DNA of 64,000 nucleotides from Antarctobacter heliothermus. GTDB lineage: Bacteria > Pseudomonadota > Alphaproteobacteria > Rhodobacterales > Rhodobacteraceae. The stretch's first letter is position 1; the number at the start of each line of letters is the position of its first letter. The notes below the pieces were generated by a model, which was not told the DNA's origin, did no database searches, and saw nothing but the letters and a program-made list of their open reading frames with translations. A program made the translations under genes and the position numbers. Below, piece by piece: positions 45,585-53,392 of this stretch. Where the stretch lies: contig NZ_FZON01000018.1 in the NCBI RefSeq assembly GCF_900188425.1, positions 18,704 to 82,703 of the forward strand. Direction: 5' to 3'.

Positions 45585-46541
45585 ATGCTGACCAAAAGAT
45601 CCTTTCTGACCGGCTTTGCCGCCACGCCGCTTGCACTGGCAAGCACGCCCATTGTGGCGCAGGGCAAATTGTCCGTAGTGGCCACCACAGGCATGATTGC
45701 GGATGCGGCACGGCAGGTGGGTGGCGATCTGGTCGAGGTCAAGGCGTTGATGGGACCGGGGGTTGACCCGCACAGCTATCGTCAGACCCGCAGTGACATC
45801 GTGGCCATGGCCCGCGCCGACGTGGTTCTGTGGCACGGGTTGTACCTTGAGGCGCAAATGCAGGACTTTTTGCATGAGCTGAGTGAGCGGGGCACAGTCA
45901 CCGCCGTGGCCGAAAGCCTGCCGCGCGCATTGCTGTTGGCGCATGAGGACTATGCCGACAAGTTTGATCCGCACGTCTGGATGGTGCCGGATCTCTGGGT
46001 ACATGTCGTGGAAAATGTGCGCGCGGCACTGGCGGCAGCACAGCCCCAACAGGCAGACGCATTCTCCGCCAATGCCGCCACGCATCTGAATGCGTTAAAG
46101 GATTTGGCAGCCTACGCCGCAAAAATCATGGCCACCGTACCGGCAGAGCGCCGTGTGCTGATCACGGCCCACGACGCGTTCAATTATTTCGGCGAAGCTT
46201 ATGGGTTTGACGTCATGGGCATTCAGGGCATCTCGACCGAATCCGAGGCCGGTTTGCGGCGCATCGCCGATCTGGTGGACGTGTTGGTGGACCGAGACAT
46301 CGCAGCAGTTTTTGTCGAAAGCTCGGTTTCTGATCGCAACATCCGCGCCTTGATCGAAGGTGCCGCAGCGCGCGGCCACAAGGTGCAGATTGGCGGAGAG
46401 CTGTTCTCGGACGCCATGGGGGAACCCGGCAGCTATGTCGGCACTTATATTGGTATGATCGATCACAACGCGACTGTGATTGCGCGCGCGCTGGGGGGGG
46501 ACACCCCAAAGGCGGGCATGAAAGGATTGTTGAACGGATGA
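45585..46541 (+). CDS. sitA: Metal (Mn/Zn/Fe) ABC transporter substrate-binding protein
   Basis: Cluster A-I binding protein of 318 residues with a signal (RSFLTGFAATPLALASTPIVAQ). Likely ligands are His in VDPHSYRQT, His in FDPHVWMVP, Glu in ISTESEAG and Asp in MIDHNATV. A His/His/Glu/Asp set fits Mn/Fe more than Zn. The start is ATG at 45585 behind AAAGG. It is the first gene of a four-gene operon with ATGA-type overlaps. Confidence 0.9.
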   Translation: MLTKRSFLTGFAATPLALASTPIVAQGKLSVVATTGMIADAARQVGGDLVEVKALMGPGVDPHSYRQTRSDIVAMARADVVLWHGLYLEAQMQDFLHELSERGTVTAVAESLPRALLLAHEDYADKFDPHVWMVPDLWVHVVENVRAALAAAQPQQADAFSANAATHLNALKDLAAYAAKIMATVPAERRVLITAHDAFNYFGEAYGFDVMGIQGISTESEAGLRRIADLVDVLVDRDIAAVFVESSVSDRNIRALIEGAAARGHKVQIGGELFSDAMGEPGSYVGTYIGMIDHNATVIARALGGDTPKAGMKGLLNG

Positions 46542-47356
46542 CGGACACGCCAGTGACACTTGCCGCCACGGACGGCCGGGCAGCGCGCCTGCCGCAGAAA
46601 TCCGATGCACCTTTGGCGCTGCGTGGCCTGACCGTGTCCTATGGTGAGAAACCTGCGATATTTTCTGTCGATGCCACCTTTCCGGCGGCGCAGATGACGG
46701 CGATCATCGGGCCGAACGGGGCGGGCAAGTCGACTTTGCTCAAGGCGGCGCTGGGCGTGATCCCGCGCCTGTCGGGTGAGGTGACCAGCTTTGGCGAACC
46801 GATCGACACCGCGCGTGCCCGCATTGCGTATGTGCCGCAGCGGGCCAGCGTAGATTGGGATTTCCCGACCACAGTGATCGATGTGGTAATGATGGGTCTT
46901 TACCGTCAGGTGGGTCTGCTGGGTCGCTTCACCGGGCGTCTGAAATCCCGTGCACTGGCCTGTCTGGACCGCGTCGGAATGGGCGGGTTTGCGGATCGCC
47001 AGATCGGGCAACTGTCCGGCGGTCAGCAACAAAGGGTGTTCCTTGCCCGCGCGCTGGCGCAGGATGCGGACCTGTATTTGTTGGATGAACCCTTTGCCGG
47101 TGTGGATGCCGCGACAGAGCGGGCCATCATCGAAGTTCTTAAATCGTTGAAGGCCGAGGGCAAGGCCGTGGTCTGCGTGCACCACGATCTTGCCACCGTG
47201 CGCGACTATTTTGACCACGTCTTCATGATCAATGTCCGCAAGATCGCCGAAGGCCCGGTCGATACCACATTCACCTCCGAGGCGTTGAACGCCACCTACG
47301 GCGGGCGGCTGGCCGCGACGCACATTGACCAGTTGCGGCTGGCAGAAGGCGCGTGA
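46538..47356 (+). CDS. sitB: Metal ABC transporter ATP-binding protein
   Basis: ATPase of 272 residues: Walker A GPNGAGKST, signature LSGGQQQRVFLARAL, Walker B LYLLDEPFAGVD, H-loop VHHDL. It energises metal uptake through the two following permeases. It overlaps sitA by 4 bases (ATGA) and the next gene by 4 (GTGA). Confidence 0.93.
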   Translation: MTDTPVTLAATDGRAARLPQKSDAPLALRGLTVSYGEKPAIFSVDATFPAAQMTAIIGPNGAGKSTLLKAALGVIPRLSGEVTSFGEPIDTARARIAYVPQRASVDWDFPTTVIDVVMMGLYRQVGLLGRFTGRLKSRALACLDRVGMGGFADRQIGQLSGGQQQRVFLARALAQDADLYLLDEPFAGVDAATERAIIEVLKSLKAEGKAVVCVHHDLATVRDYFDHVFMINVRKIAEGPVDTTFTSEALNATYGGRLAATHIDQLRLAEGA

Positions 47357-48570
47357 CCCCCTTGATCGAGGCGCTGCTGTTGCAGGCAGGCTACAACGCG
47401 GCGCTGGTCGCCGTGGGGGCCACCCTGCTGGGCTTTGCCGCAGGTGCGGCGGGGACGTTCCTGTTTTTACGCAAACGCGCGCTGGTCTCGGACGCGGTGG
47501 CCCATGCCACCCTGCCCGGTGTCGGGTTGGCCTTTATTATCATGGTGTCGTTTGGAGGCGATGGCCGAAACCTGCTGGGTCTGCTGCTGGGGTCTGCGGT
47601 GACCGCCGGTATCGGGCTGCTTGCGGTCGAGTGGATGGCGCGGCGGACGCGGCTGGCTGAGGACGCGGCCATCGGCGCAGTGCTGTCGGTGTTCTTTGGC
47701 TTTGGCATCGTGATCCTGACGGTGATCCAGACCATGGGGTCAGGGCGTCAGGCGGGGCTTGAATCGTTTTTGCTGGGATCGACGGCTGGAATGCTGTTTC
47801 AGGACGCTGTGGTGATTGCGGTGGGCGGATCGCTGGCCGTGCTGGCGACATGGATCATGCGCCGGCCGATGACGCTGGTGGCCTTTGACGCCGAATACGC
47901 GGCAGCCAACGGGGTCAACGTGCCCGCGGTGGACCGGTTGATGATGGGTCTTGTCATGGCGGTGACAGTGATCGGACTGAAAATCGTGGGGCTGATCCTG
48001 ATTGTTGCCCTGCTGATCATCCCGCCGGTGACCGCGCGCTTTTGGACCGAACGCAGCAATGCCGTGATCTGGTACGCGGGCGCGCTGGGCGGTCTGTCGG
48101 GGTATCTGGGCGCAGCACTGTCTGCCTCTGCCCCCGATCTGCCGACCGGGCCGATCATCGTGCTGGTCTCTGCGACGCTGTTTCTGGTGTCGCTGTTGTT
48201 TGCCCCCGTGCGGGGACTGGCGGCTGCGGTCCTGCGGCATCGCAGGTTTCAACGTCGTGTGCATCGGCGGCAAGGGTTGTTGGCATTGTCCCGGTCCGAG
48301 CCGATCCACGACGAATTGACCCTGCGCGTTCTGCGGGCTGAGGCGTTGATCCGTGCCGACGGCGTGGCCACCGAAACGGGACGCGCGCAAGCGGCCAAGA
48401 TCGCCCGCGATGAGCGGCGCTGGGACGTCGCGCGGGAGATCCATCAGGATACCGGGCTGACCGGGCGCTACGACGGTCTGACGCCGATCGAGCAGGTCTT
48501 TGCCCCGGATGAAATCGCTGAATTTGATCGGCGGATCGGCGGGCCCCGGGCCGTGGCTGGGGGCGTGTAA
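47353..48570 (+). CDS. sitC: Metal ABC transporter permease with C-terminal winged-helix-like extension
   Basis: Permease of 405 residues. About 285 residues form the ABC-3 membrane domain (LRKRALVSDAVAHATLPGVGL-like region, KIVGLILIVALLIIPPVTARF). The remaining ~110 are soluble and charged (DELTLRVLRAEALIRADGVATETGRAQAAKIARDERRW, then TPIEQVFAPDEIAEFDRRIGG). The tail resembles a DtxR/MntR-like helical domain, as in chlamydial YtgCR fusions, but this is only a pattern resemblance. It starts with GTG in a GTGA overlap. Confidence 0.85.
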   Translation: MTPLIEALLLQAGYNAALVAVGATLLGFAAGAAGTFLFLRKRALVSDAVAHATLPGVGLAFIIMVSFGGDGRNLLGLLLGSAVTAGIGLLAVEWMARRTRLAEDAAIGAVLSVFFGFGIVILTVIQTMGSGRQAGLESFLLGSTAGMLFQDAVVIAVGGSLAVLATWIMRRPMTLVAFDAEYAAANGVNVPAVDRLMMGLVMAVTVIGLKIVGLILIVALLIIPPVTARFWTERSNAVIWYAGALGGLSGYLGAALSASAPDLPTGPIIVLVSATLFLVSLLFAPVRGLAAAVLRHRRFQRRVHRRQGLLALSRSEPIHDELTLRVLRAEALIRADGVATETGRAQAAKIARDERRWDVAREIHQDTGLTGRYDGLTPIEQVFAPDEIAEFDRRIGGPRAVAGGV

Positions 48571-49496
48571 TGGGCAGTGAATTTGTGATGTTTTCGCTGA
48601 CGCCGATGCTGATCGGGGTATTTGCCTCTGTTGCCTGCGCCTTGCCGGGCAATTTCCTGATTTTGCGGCGGCAGGCGCTGATCGGCGATGCCATCAGCCA
48701 TGTTGTGCTGCCGGGGATTGTCGTCGCGTTCCTTTTGACCGGAGTGGTCGCGGCCCTGCCGATGCTGCTGGGCGCGGCGGGCGCGGCGGTTCTGGCGGTG
48801 ATCCTGATCGAGGCGATCAAACGTTTGGGCCGGATAGAGCCGGGCGCCGCCATGGGCGTGACCTTTACCACGCTTTTTGCCGGTGGCGTGCTGCTGTTGG
48901 AGCAAAGCGACACCTCCAGCGTGCATCTGGACGTGGAACACGCATTGATGGGCAACCTGGAGTCACTGGTCTGGTTGCGGGCGACGGATTGGTCATCGTT
49001 GATGGACCCATGGGCGCTGGCCGGTTTGCCTGAGGAACTGCCGCGCATCGCGGTGGTCTGTTTCGCGGTGATCCTGCTGACGCTGGTGTTCTGGCGCTGG
49101 CTGAAGATTTCGACCTTTGATGAGGGATTTGCGCAGGCCCTGGGCTTGCCGGTGGGGATGATCGGCATGGGGCTGGTGATCACGGCGGCGGTTGCGGCGG
49201 TTGCGGCTTTTGACGCGGTTGGCTCTATCATCGTGATTGCCATGTTCATTTGCCCGCCTGCCGCAGCGCGGCTGATGACCAACGGGCTGGAACGACAGGT
49301 CTTGTGGTCGGTGCTGTTTGCCGTCGTATCGGCTGTGGCGGGGTATGTGCTGGCGGGGTATGGACCGCTGTGGCTTGGTGCAGAGGATGCGGTCAGCGCG
49401 GCAGGCATGATTGCCACTGTATCGGGCGCGATTCTTGCATTGGCGTGTCTGTTTGGTCCACATCGGTCGCGTGTGGGCGCCCAAGCCGAGGCGTGA
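48570..49496 (+). CDS. sitD: Metal ABC transporter permease
   Basis: Second ABC-3 family permease, 308 residues, with about eight helices (LPGNFLILRRQALIGDAISHVVLPGI; GSIIVIAMFICPPAAARLM). Two permeases are typical of Sit/Mnt-type Mn/Fe importers, unlike the single ZnuB. The ATG overlaps the previous stop (TAATG). A hairpin shared with the convergent sigma-factor gene follows. Confidence 0.92.
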   Translation: MGSEFVMFSLTPMLIGVFASVACALPGNFLILRRQALIGDAISHVVLPGIVVAFLLTGVVAALPMLLGAAGAAVLAVILIEAIKRLGRIEPGAAMGVTFTTLFAGGVLLLEQSDTSSVHLDVEHALMGNLESLVWLRATDWSSLMDPWALAGLPEELPRIAVVCFAVILLTLVFWRWLKISTFDEGFAQALGLPVGMIGMGLVITAAVAAVAAFDAVGSIIVIAMFICPPAAARLMTNGLERQVLWSVLFAVVSAVAGYVLAGYGPLWLGAEDAVSAAGMIATVSGAILALACLFGPHRSRVGAQAEA

Positions 49497-49524
49497 CGGC
49501 AGCCTGATTTCATCCTATCAAAAG

Positions 49525-49558
49525 ACAGCGCCGTATCGCAAAGGCGATACGGCGCTGT
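49525..49558. terminator. Terminator between sitD and ecfG
   Basis: A 15-bp perfect stem (ACAGCGCCGTATCGC and its complement) with an AAAG-type loop. TCTTTT follows on the minus strand, so it terminates ecfG best; it may serve sitD too. Confidence 0.8.
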
Positions 49559-49614
49559 GTGATACTTACAGAGTGATCCGCGTCGTAGCAGGATCGCCGG
49601 TTCAGGTTGCCAGT

Positions 49615-50160
49615 TCAGGCTGCCGGGCGGGCACCGACCACACCGACAGTCACCGCATCGGTAATCTCCAGTGTTTCGTTCTCGGACAGATGCATCAGTT
49701 CGGCCAGCCGAGCACGGGCGCGTCCAACGCGGCTCTTGATGGTGCCGACGGCCACGCCGCAGACCTCTGCCGCCTCGTCATAGGCCAGACCCTGCGCACC
49801 GACCAGAACCAGCGCCTCGCGTTGGGTGTCGGGCAATTGGTCAAAGGCCACCTTGAAGTCGCGCAGGTTCAGACGGCCATCATGGTCCGGCTTGGTGGCA
49901 AGGCTTTCGCCCATCGTGCCGTCCGCATCCTCGACCTCGCGCTTGCGCTTGCGGCGCAGGGAATAAAAGGTGTTGCGCAGGATGGTGAACAGCCATGCAC
50001 GCATGTTGGTGCCGGACTCGAACTTTTCGATGTTGGTCCACGCCTTGACCAGTGTCTCTTGCACCAAGTCATCGGCGGTGGCCGAGTTTCGGGTCAGGCT
50101 GAGGGCAAAGGCGCGCAACGACCCGATATGCTCGGTCAGTTCCTCTCTGGGATCAGGCAT
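49615..50160 (-). CDS. ecfG: EcfG-type general stress sigma factor
   Basis: ECF sigma factor of 181 residues. Region 2 (HIGSLRAFALSLTRNSATADDLVQETLVKAWTNIEKFESGTNMRAWLFTILRNTFY) recognises -10, and region 4 (LPDTQREALVLVGAQGLAYDEAAEVCGVAVGTIKSRVGRARARL) recognises -35. It is identified as EcfG by its overlap with nepR and by phyR opposite. It is released from NepR when phosphorylated PhyR binds NepR. It starts MPDPREEL, eight bases inside the nepR 3' end. Confidence 0.93.
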   Translation of the reverse strand: MPDPREELTEHIGSLRAFALSLTRNSATADDLVQETLVKAWTNIEKFESGTNMRAWLFTILRNTFYSLRRKRKREVEDADGTMGESLATKPDHDGRLNLRDFKVAFDQLPDTQREALVLVGAQGLAYDEAAEVCGVAVGTIKSRVGRARARLAELMHLSENETLEITDAVTVGVVGARPAA

Positions 50161-50335
50161 CCTTTTCGCCCCCGCCCTTGCGCGTAGACTCGGCGGCTTT
50201 GAGTTGGGCAAGAAGGTCGGTGAAGCGGTCAGGGACAGGTTGTTCTGCCATATCATCAAAAGCCTGCCGCAGGTTGCGGTCGATTTCCTCGGCAATCCTT
50301 GAATTGATCTTTTTCCGCGTCATCTGTTCTGTCAT
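50153..50335 (-). CDS. nepR: Anti-sigma factor NepR
   Basis: Protein of 60 residues with the NepR core IAEEIDRNLRQAFDDMAEQPVPDRFTDLLAQLKAA, two helices that bind EcfG or the sigma-like domain of PhyR. The start (MTEQMTRKK) is the ATG at 50335; the longer frame to 50470 would run across its own promoter. Transcribed from the minus-strand EcfG promoter at 50369-50393, giving autoregulation. Confidence 0.93.
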   Translation of the reverse strand: MTEQMTRKKINSRIAEEIDRNLRQAFDDMAEQPVPDRFTDLLAQLKAAESTRKGGGEKDA

Positions 50336-50360
50336 CTTTTGCCTCGCAGCGCCTTGGTAC

Positions 50361-50386
50361 GGAACCAAAACGCTGCAACCTGCGTT
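50361..50386 (+). promoter_or_regulatory. EcfG-type promoter of phyR
   Basis: GGAAC (50361-50365), 17 bases, CGTT (50383-50386). The predicted transcript has a leader of about 30 bases before the phyR ATG at 50424. Confidence 0.88.
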
Positions 50387-50393
50387 AGGTTCC
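50369..50393 (-). promoter_or_regulatory. EcfG-type promoter of nepR-ecfG
   Basis: On the minus strand GGAAC (50393-50389), 16 bases, CGTT (50372-50369). It overlaps the phyR promoter almost completely, so polymerases on the two strands should compete. Leader about 28 bases before nepR. Confidence 0.88.
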
Positions 50394-50423
50394 ATACTAA
50401 CGTCAATAATTGGAGCGACAAGC

Positions 50424-51236
50424 ATGACTGGCCCGTCTTCCCCGGATATGACATCCGCAATCGGTGGCAACCTTCCGTACCTGCGCCGCTACGCGCGGGC
50501 CCTGACCGGGCAGCAGGACAGCGGGGACCGCTATGCGGCGGCCGCGCTGGAGGCTATTCTGAACGATCCAGAGCTCTATGATGCCAGTTTGTCCGACAAG
50601 GTGGCCCTGTTCCGCGTGTTCCACGCGATCTGGAGTTCGTCCGGCATGCCGGTCGCGGACGGCGGTGAGGTGGGTCTGGCAGCGCGCGCGCAACAGCATC
50701 TGTCGCGCTTGACAGAAAATACGCGTGAGGCGCTGCTGCTGCACACGATCGAAGAGTTTTCCATCGACGAGGTGGCGACGATCATGCAGGTCGACAGCGA
50801 CGAAGCCGGCCAATACGTTGAAACCGCTTTCCTTGAAATGCGCGATGCGATTTCCGGCAAGATCATGATCATCGAGGACGAGGCAGTGATCGCCATGGAT
50901 CTCGAAGGCATCGTGATGGACATGGGTCACCGGGTGACCGGTGTGGCCCGCACCGAGGGAGATGCTCTTGATCTGGTCACCAAGGAACGGCCGGACCTGA
51001 TCCTGTCGGACATCCAGCTGGCCGACGATTCCAGTGGTATCGACGCGGTCAACCGGATCATCGAACGTGATGGCGATCTCCCGGTGATTTTTATTACCGC
51101 CTTCCCCGAGCGGTTGCTGACCGGCGAGGGGCCAGAGCCGGCCTTCCTGATCTCCAAGCCGTATTCCGAAAACCAGGTACGTTCCGCTGTCAGTCAGGCG
51201 CTGTTCTTTGCCTCGACCGAGACGCTGATCCGCTGA
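50424..51236 (+). CDS. phyR: General stress response regulator PhyR
   Basis: Anti-anti-sigma response regulator of 270 residues. The N-terminal sigma-like domain (1-140, NLPYLRRYARALTGQQDSGDRYAAAALEAIL) mimics EcfG. The C-terminal receiver has acidic pocket Glu151-Asp152, phosphoacceptor Asp196 (LILSDIQLADDSSG), ITAFPE and the Lys in LISKPYSE. When phosphorylated it sequesters NepR. GGAGCG precedes the ATG, and a strong terminator follows. Confidence 0.96.
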   Translation: MTGPSSPDMTSAIGGNLPYLRRYARALTGQQDSGDRYAAAALEAILNDPELYDASLSDKVALFRVFHAIWSSSGMPVADGGEVGLAARAQQHLSRLTENTREALLLHTIEEFSIDEVATIMQVDSDEAGQYVETAFLEMRDAISGKIMIIEDEAVIAMDLEGIVMDMGHRVTGVARTEGDALDLVTKERPDLILSDIQLADDSSGIDAVNRIIERDGDLPVIFITAFPERLLTGEGPEPAFLISKPYSENQVRSAVSQALFFASTETLIR

Positions 51237-51256
51237 GACCCATCACACCGACCACG

Positions 51257-51287
51257 AAAAGGCCCGCCGGATTGGCGGGCCTTTTTT
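51257..51287. terminator. Bidirectional terminator between phyR and dps
   Basis: AAAAGGCCCGCC-GGATT-GGCGGGCC then six T; also has A-rich flank for the opposite strand. Confidence 0.92.
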
Positions 51288-51308
51288 GTATCGACTGGAT
51301 GTGTGGGT

Positions 51309-51806
51309 TTAGCCTTTGGACAGTGCCCGCAACATCCACGCGGCCTTTTCATGAAAGGCGCTGCGGGCGGTTGCCAGGTCTTCAGTCACCGGATCCTTGC
51401 GGCTGCCGGCCATCTCGATCAGGGCATGCAGGCGATGTGCCAGCTTTTCGTGGTCGGCGGCCAGTTGTTCGATCATGCCTGCGGTGCTCAGGCCGTCTGT
51501 CACGTCTTCGACGCGCGACCGTTTGGTGATGTCATCCAGGCGGGACGGCGCAAGATGGCCCAACGCGCGGATGCGCTCTGCCAGATCATCGGCGGCGGTG
51601 AACAGATCCTGATACTGTTCTTCGGTCAGATTATGCACCGAAAAGAACAGCGGACCTTCAACATTCCAGTGAATGGCGTGGGTCTTGAAAAGCAGGCGAT
51701 AGGTGTCTGCCAGCACGTCCGACAGGCCGCTGGCCAGCGGTCCGATGTCGCGTACTCCGGTCGATACTGAATCTGTGCTTGGGACGACTTTGAGCGAGTC
51801 GGTCAT
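51309..51806 (-). CDS. dps: Dps-family ferritin-like DNA-protection protein
   Basis: Protein of 165 residues with the four-helix Dps fold. The intersubunit ferroxidase site residues are in KTHAIHWNVEGPLFFSVHNLTEEQYQDLFTAADDLAERI. It stores iron and protects DNA from peroxide during stress. An EcfG-type promoter lies 33 bases upstream of the start, placing it in the general stress regulon. Confidence 0.93.
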   Translation of the reverse strand: MTDSLKVVPSTDSVSTGVRDIGPLASGLSDVLADTYRLLFKTHAIHWNVEGPLFFSVHNLTEEQYQDLFTAADDLAERIRALGHLAPSRLDDITKRSRVEDVTDGLSTAGMIEQLAADHEKLAHRLHALIEMAGSRKDPVTEDLATARSAFHEKAAWMLRALSKG

Positions 51807-51838
51807 GGAAAACCTCCTGATTGCTTGTTCACATAGTC

Positions 51839-51863
51839 AACGGGGGGGCGGACAAATCGTTCC
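51839..51863 (-). promoter_or_regulatory. EcfG-type promoter of dps
   Basis: Minus strand GGAAC (51863-51859), 16 bases, CGTT (51842-51839); predicted leader about 25 bases. Confidence 0.85.
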
Positions 51864-51911
51864 TGTGAAACGTCACGAATAGGCACATTGCGTTTGCCTC
51901 GGGGCAGATGT

Positions 51912-51945
51912 GGAAACGCCCGCGCAATGGTGCGCGGGCGTTTCC
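51912..51945. terminator. Hairpin after the small PLDc_N-like gene
   Basis: A 15-bp stem GGAAACGCCCGCGCA with ATGG loop and its complement. It lies 26 bases past the stop of the 64-residue membrane protein gene. No long T-run. Confidence 0.7.
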
Positions 51946-51970
51946 TTAGGTGGTGTCATTCGCGGGTTGG

Positions 51971-52165
51971 TCAGGCCAGACGGCGGCCAGAGCGCGGACC
52001 GGCGATCAGCCAGACGATGAAGCCCAGCAGGGGCAACAGCAACACAAACAGTGTCCAGATCACCTTGCCGCCGGTGCTGGCGTTCGAGTTGACGATGTTG
52101 ACGATGGCCCAAATGGCGAGACCAAGAAGGATCAGTCCGCCGATGCCTGCAAATTCAATTCCCAT
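51971..52165 (-). CDS. Small membrane protein, phospholipase D N-terminal (PLDc_N)-like
   Basis: Protein of 64 residues with two membrane helices (IGGLILLGLAIWAIVNIV and VIWTLFVLLLPLLGFIVWLI) and the closing GPRSGR of PLDc_N domains (PF13396 type) found alone in stress operons. GGAGACATCAC precedes the ATG. An EcfG-type promoter lies about 170 bases upstream on the same strand. Likely an envelope-stress membrane protein of unknown function. Confidence 0.8.
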   Translation of the reverse strand: MGIEFAGIGGLILLGLAIWAIVNIVNSNASTGGKVIWTLFVLLLPLLGFIVWLIAGPRSGRRLA

Positions 52166-52335
52166 TGTGATGTCTCCTCTTGAAAGGTGGTGGTCTGGAT
52201 CGGAAAGGGTGCCTGCCAGGCGCAGCGGTCATTCGGCCCCGGTCGGTTGTTTGGCGGGGGCCGGTTCTGCGGTTGCGCGGCTGTGGCAGTCGGACAGTGT
52301 CCATCTCCTTTCCGGTGCGTGTGATCTGGGAAGTG

Positions 52336-52361
52336 AACGCAGTAAGTCTGCAATGGGTTCC
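52336..52361 (-). promoter_or_regulatory. EcfG-type promoter facing the PLDc_N-like gene
   Basis: Minus strand GGAAC (52361-52357), 17 bases, CGTT (52339-52336). The leader would be about 165 bases, longer than others here. Confidence 0.72.
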
Positions 52362-52395
52362 ATGGCGGCCCTGGTTCGGGGCGCGAATTTCCATG

Positions 52396-52421
52396 GGAAC
52401 CGGGACAGGGGTCATCGCGTT
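52396..52421 (+). promoter_or_regulatory. EcfG-type promoter of the amidoligase gene, almost abutting its ATG
   Basis: GGAAC (52396-52400), 17 bases, CGTT (52418-52421). Only eight bases separate CGTT from the ATG at 52430, so transcription should begin at or within a few bases of the start codon. Confidence 0.82.
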
Positions 52422-52429
52422 TCACACGC

Positions 52430-53392
52430 ATGAATCATTTGAATGACGAGCGCGGTTTCCGCGATTTGCCCCGCCCTGAAACCTGCGCTGGCCAGCCTCG
52501 GCGCTGCGGTATCGAAATAGAGTTTTCCGGCATGGATGAGGAGTCTGCGGCGCAGATCACTGCCCGCACATTGGGGGGCCGTGTTTCGCAAAAGGGTCCG
52601 CATCTTCATACTGTGGAGGACACGGACATCGGGGCGATCGGTGTCGAGTTGGACACACGTTACGCCAAGCCCGGTCACCAGTTAGTGCCAGAAAGCGTTC
52701 TGGACGCAGCGCGGGTCATTGTCCCGGTCGAGATCATCACCGCGCCATTGCCACCCGAGCAATGGGACCGCGTGATCGACCTGACCACGGCGCTGCGCGA
52801 CGCCGGGGCCAAGGGCACGTCGGACAGCCTCTTCGCCGGGTTCGGTATTCATTTCAACCCTGAGATCACCGGCTTTGACGATCCTTTCCTGATCCGCACA
52901 ATCATCGCCTATGGCCTGCTCGAAGGCTGGTTGCGTGAATGGCGTCCGTTGAACGTCTCTCGCCGGATTCTGCCCTTTGTCGATCCGTGGCCCGCGCATT
53001 TCATTGACGCGCTTTTGCTGGCACCGGAACTTGATCTGACAAAGATGGCGGGACTGGTCCACAGCCATCTCAGCGGGCGCAACTATGGGCTGGACCTGCT
53101 GCCGATCCTGCATGCCCACGATCCCAAAGGTTTTGACGTAATGTTTGGCGCCGAGGCCAGCGGCGCCCGGCCGGCCTTTCATGTGCGATTGCCGGATTGC
53201 CGCCTGGATGAACCGGCGTGGAGTATTGCCGACGAATGGGACCGTTGGTGGCTGGTCGAGGCACTGGCGGCGGATGAGGTGCGGTTCGACGCGCTCTGCG
53301 CGGCCTGGCGCAACGGCGCGGGTCACGGAGCGGGCTGGACCCGTGTTGTGTCGCAGCACATCGGCCAGAACGGAGAGGGACTGTTCAAATGA
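52430..53392 (+). CDS. Putative amidoligase (COOH-NH2 ligase of the glutamine-synthetase fold)
   Basis: Protein of 320 residues of the amidoligase_2 type (PF12224-like). The first strand is RRCGIEIEFSG with the Mg/ATP Glu residues, then VGRVS-like turns, VELD, VPVEIITAPLPPEQW, and GFGIHFNPEI with the conserved His/Asn. These enzymes form amide bonds using ATP; substrates are unknown, possibly peptides, glutamate-like compounds or cell-wall fragments. No SD precedes the ATG, which fits the near-leaderless promoter. The stop overlaps the following amidohydrolase as ATGA. Confidence 0.83.
   Translation: MNHLNDERGFRDLPRPETCAGQPRRCGIEIEFSGMDEESAAQITARTLGGRVSQKGPHLHTVEDTDIGAIGVELDTRYAKPGHQLVPESVLDAARVIVPVEIITAPLPPEQWDRVIDLTTALRDAGAKGTSDSLFAGFGIHFNPEITGFDDPFLIRTIIAYGLLEGWLREWRPLNVSRRILPFVDPWPAHFIDALLLAPELDLTKMAGLVHSHLSGRNYGLDLLPILHAHDPKGFDVMFGAEASGARPAFHVRLPDCRLDEPAWSIADEWDRWWLVEALAADEVRFDALCAAWRNGAGHGAGWTRVVSQHIGQNGEGLFK

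Noticed and set aside
52132..52431. 99-codon frame on the minus strand ahead of the PLDc_N-like gene
   Set aside because: Pro/Arg-rich, no SD, runs across both EcfG promoters and overlaps the start of the PLDc_N-like gene in another frame.
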